From Anaerolineales bacterium (lineage in GTDB: Bacteria > Chloroflexota > Anaerolineae > Anaerolineales > UBA4823), in contig JAOAHK010000148.1 of assembly GCA_026415275.1 (NCBI GenBank), forward strand, positions 1 through 6,564: a stretch of 6,564 nt of DNA, given 5' to 3'. Shown piece by piece: positions 5,370 to 6,564 of this stretch. The notes below the pieces were generated by a model, which was not told where the DNA came from, did not search any database, and was given only the letters and a program-made list of their open reading frames with translations. The position numbers were made by a program, and so were the translations under genes. Position 1 is the stretch's first letter, and each line of letters starts with the position of its first letter.

Positions 5370-5942
5370 ATGGATGCACTCAGTGGTATCTTATCCGCTT
5401 TTGGTTTATCGGCGAGCGCAGGGCTGAACGCTTATATTCCCTTATTGGTGGTGGCGTTGTTGGCACGCTTTACCAACCTGATCAAACTCTCACATCCGTG
5501 GGATGCCTTGACGAGTGGCTGGGTCATTGGGTTATTGATTGTCCTGATTGCCATTGAGTTTTTTGCCGATAAAGTACCTGCCATCAATCACATCAATGAT
5601 CTCATTCAAACCTTTGTGCGTCCAGCGGCAGGCGCCATTATCTTTGCCGCAAGCGCAAGGGTTATCACAGACATTCACCCTGTACTGGCACTTTCTTGTG
5701 GGTTGTTGGTTGCGGGTACAGTCCATGCTGTGAAGTCTTTAGCTGTTCGTCCGGCGGTTACGGCTACCACTGGTGGAGCGGGTAATGTGCCGGTGAGTAT
5801 CGCCGAAGACATCCTTTCGACCCTTCTTTCCATCCTTTCTGTGGTGATCCCATTGCTTATTGCAATGATTGTGATCTTGTTCACTTCTTGGGTGATTTGG
5901 AAGCTCTGGCGACGTGCTAACCAAGAGCGCCTGAGAAGCTAA
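5370..5942 (+). CDS. DUF4126 family integral membrane protein
   Basis: The 190-residue protein shows typical DUF4126 landmarks: GLSASAGLNAYIPLL (12-26), EFFADKVP (63-70), HINDLIQTFVRPAAGA (74-89) and a VHAVKSLAVRP segment (118-128). It ends in a hydrophobic helix (about 155-176) and a basic tail (WRRANQERLR). About five membrane segments are predicted (8-31, 49-66, 86-99, 104-124, 155-176). The polar motifs EFFADKVP and HIND between helices are the most conserved part of the family as I recall it. They suggest a membrane-embedded functional site, but I know of no demonstrated activity. The ATG at 5370 agrees with the family's usual short lead before the GLNAY motif. The gene has its own TATAAT, and two small membrane-protein genes follow at 22 and 51 bp, so it probably heads a three-gene transcript. 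Confidence 0.9.
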   Translation: MDALSGILSAFGLSASAGLNAYIPLLVVALLARFTNLIKLSHPWDALTSGWVIGLLIVLIAIEFFADKVPAINHINDLIQTFVRPAAGAIIFAASARVITDIHPVLALSCGLLVAGTVHAVKSLAVRPAVTATTGGAGNVPVSIAEDILSTLLSILSVVIPLLIAMIVILFTSWVIWKLWRRANQERLRS

Positions 5943-5954
5943 ATTTCAAAATTC

Positions 5955-5960
5955 AGGAGG
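5955..5960 (+). promoter_or_regulatory. Ribosome binding site AGGAGG of the DUF4190-like gene
   Basis: AGGAGG ends 4 nt before the ATG at 5965, in the 22-bp gap after the DUF4126 stop. The spacing is short but the match is perfect. It contrasts with the absence of any such site before the first gene of the unit. Confidence 0.75.
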
Positions 5961-5964
5961 TAGC

Positions 5965-6312
5965 ATGAGCAGTTCCTATCCCCCCAGTTACTCACCGCCA
6001 ACCAGCAGCATGGCAATCGTCAGTTTGGTTGCTGGCATTCTGGGTTTGTCTTTATTCCCCTTTATCGGTAGCATTGTCGCTGTAATCACTGGCAATATGG
6101 CGAAAAATGAGATTCGCGATAGCCGTGGCGCCTTAGGCGGCGAAGGGCTTGCCAAAGCAGGAGTCATCCTCGGTTGGATTGGTATTGTTCTTGGCGTGCT
6201 CGGAGTATGTGGAGCCATCATTGCCTTCCTTATCCCCTTCCTGCTGGTTGCCTTGGGTTTAGCTGCGCAAGGTTCCAGTTGGCTTCCTGTGTTGTTCATT
6301 TCCTTTGTTTAA
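5965..6312 (+). CDS. DUF4190-like small membrane protein
   Basis: A Ser/Tyr/Pro-rich cytoplasmic-type start (residues 1-14) precedes the classic DUF4190 layout. This consists of a helix with AIVSLVAGILGL (17-28) continuing to GSIVAVITGNMAKNEI (35-50), a polar Gly-rich loop (51-62), and a second helix beginning GLAKAGVILGWIG (61-73). A third hydrophobic stretch (about 80-101) and a short hydrophobic end (107-115) extend beyond the usual two-helix domain. The total is 115 residues. Function in this family is not established; members are often fused to or neighbours of other membrane proteins. The start is fixed by the AGGAGG at 5955-5960. The 22-bp gap to the DUF4126 gene supports one operon. 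Confidence 0.8.
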   Translation: MSSSYPPSYSPPTSSMAIVSLVAGILGLSLFPFIGSIVAVITGNMAKNEIRDSRGALGGEGLAKAGVILGWIGIVLGVLGVCGAIIAFLIPFLLVALGLAAQGSSWLPVLFISFV

Positions 6313-6350
6313 GCAGCACGAAGAACTAGATTAGCATAATTTGATTTGTC

Positions 6351-6355
6351 AGGAG
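6351..6355 (+). promoter_or_regulatory. Ribosome binding site AGGAG that decides the start of the four-cysteine small protein
   Basis: AGGAG lies 8 nt before the ATG at 6364. An in-frame TTG at 6346 would begin upstream of this site and include it in the coding sequence, so the ATG is preferred. Confidence 0.75.
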
Positions 6356-6363
6356 AAGAAATC

Positions 6364-6543
6364 ATGGAACAAACCCCCTTCCCGCCCGTTGAAGAGAAGA
6401 AAAAGAAAAACACAACTTTGATCATTATTATTGTGGTTCTTGTCCTTTTGTGTTGTTGTTGTGTTGTTCTTGGCGTCGCTGCATATCAGTTTGGAGACCA
6501 GATCATCCAAAGCTTGCAGTCGATGGGTTCCTTTTCCCCTTAG
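6364..6543 (+). CDS. 59-residue single-span membrane protein with a Cys4 run
   Basis: The peptide has an acidic/proline N-terminus (1-11), a basic stop-transfer-like cluster KKKKN (12-16), and one hydrophobic helix (about 18-40) containing four adjacent cysteines C30-C33. A short amphipathic C-terminal segment (41-59) is Gln- and Ser-rich. The Lys cluster before the helix predicts N-in, C-out topology. I do not recognise a named family, although small proteins with a Lys-rich N-terminus and Cys-rich helix are familiar from Chloroflexota. It follows the DUF4190-like gene by 51 bp with its own AGGAG site, so it is probably the last visible gene of that transcript. The strong ribosome site, clean stop and membrane-protein logic support a real gene. 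Membrane-associated function is inferred; nothing more specific can be said. Confidence 0.7.
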   Translation: MEQTPFPPVEEKKKKNTTLIIIIVVLVLLCCCCVVLGVAAYQFGDQIIQSLQSMGSFSP

Positions 6544-6564
6544 CGAACGATAGGCGAACAGGCT

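Noticed and set aside
6346..6363. TTG start six codons upstream of the Cys4 peptide
   Set aside because: The AGGAG ribosome site lies within this segment and is well spaced from the ATG at 6364.
6313..6363. CATAAT before the Cys4 peptide as a separate promoter
   Set aside because: No -35-like box lies at 16-18 bp, and the gene has a good ribosome site consistent with read-through from upstream.
1..6564. tRNA, CRISPR, transposon, integrase or toxin-antitoxin signals
   Set aside because: No regularly spaced direct repeats, terminal inverted repeats, cloverleaf-like segments or relevant protein motifs were seen on either strand.

Overview
The window reads as ordinary chromosomal DNA of a bacterium, most likely a member of the Chloroflexota (class Anaerolineae). 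This assignment is inferred from the style of the proteins, not from a marker gene. Several predicted envelope proteins carry long Thr/Pro-rich linkers. The DUF3048 lipoprotein, DUF2085, DUF4126 and DUF4190 proteins, and the start of what looks like an Anaerolineae-style M23 peptidase lipoprotein, form a combination I associate with that group. I see no tRNA, rRNA, CRISPR array, insertion sequence, integrase or phage gene.

Layout. The left two thirds (1-4187) are coded on the minus strand and hold two transcription units. Reading in the direction of transcription, the first unit starts at a promoter at 4213-4242. It contains a DUF3048 (YerB-like) lipoprotein (3006-4187) and an uncharacterised 128-residue protein (2562-2948). 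An 11-bp inverted repeat (2464-2499) follows. The second unit starts from a near-consensus sigma-70-type promoter (2396-2424). It encodes a membrane-anchored protein with TolB-like PD40 beta-propeller repeats and an unusual Thr/Pro tail (327-2369). The next gene overlaps it by ATGA and encodes a lipoprotein cut by the window edge (1-330), probably an M23-type peptidase.

The right third is coded on the plus strand, divergent from the DUF3048 gene across a 250-bp spacer. It contains a DUF2085 membrane protein (4438-5256), a DUF4126 membrane protein (5370-5942), a DUF4190-like small membrane protein (5965-6312) and a 59-residue single-span protein with four consecutive cysteines (6364-6543).

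How they fit together. Nearly everything is predicted to be in the membrane, lipid-anchored or outside it, so this is a cell-envelope neighbourhood. The most concrete joint hypothesis is the PD40 protein and peptidase-like lipoprotein pair, whose reading frames are coupled. The DUF families on the plus strand have no established biochemical function, and I do not assign one.

The most noteworthy signal is regulatory. The two plus-strand genes that begin transcripts (DUF2085 and DUF4126) both have a perfect TATAAT exactly 7 nt before the ATG and no Shine-Dalgarno sequence, which predicts leaderless mRNAs. The downstream genes of the same group have strong AGGAGG or AGGAG sites. I found no convincing evidence of a novel defence, mobile or biosynthetic system.
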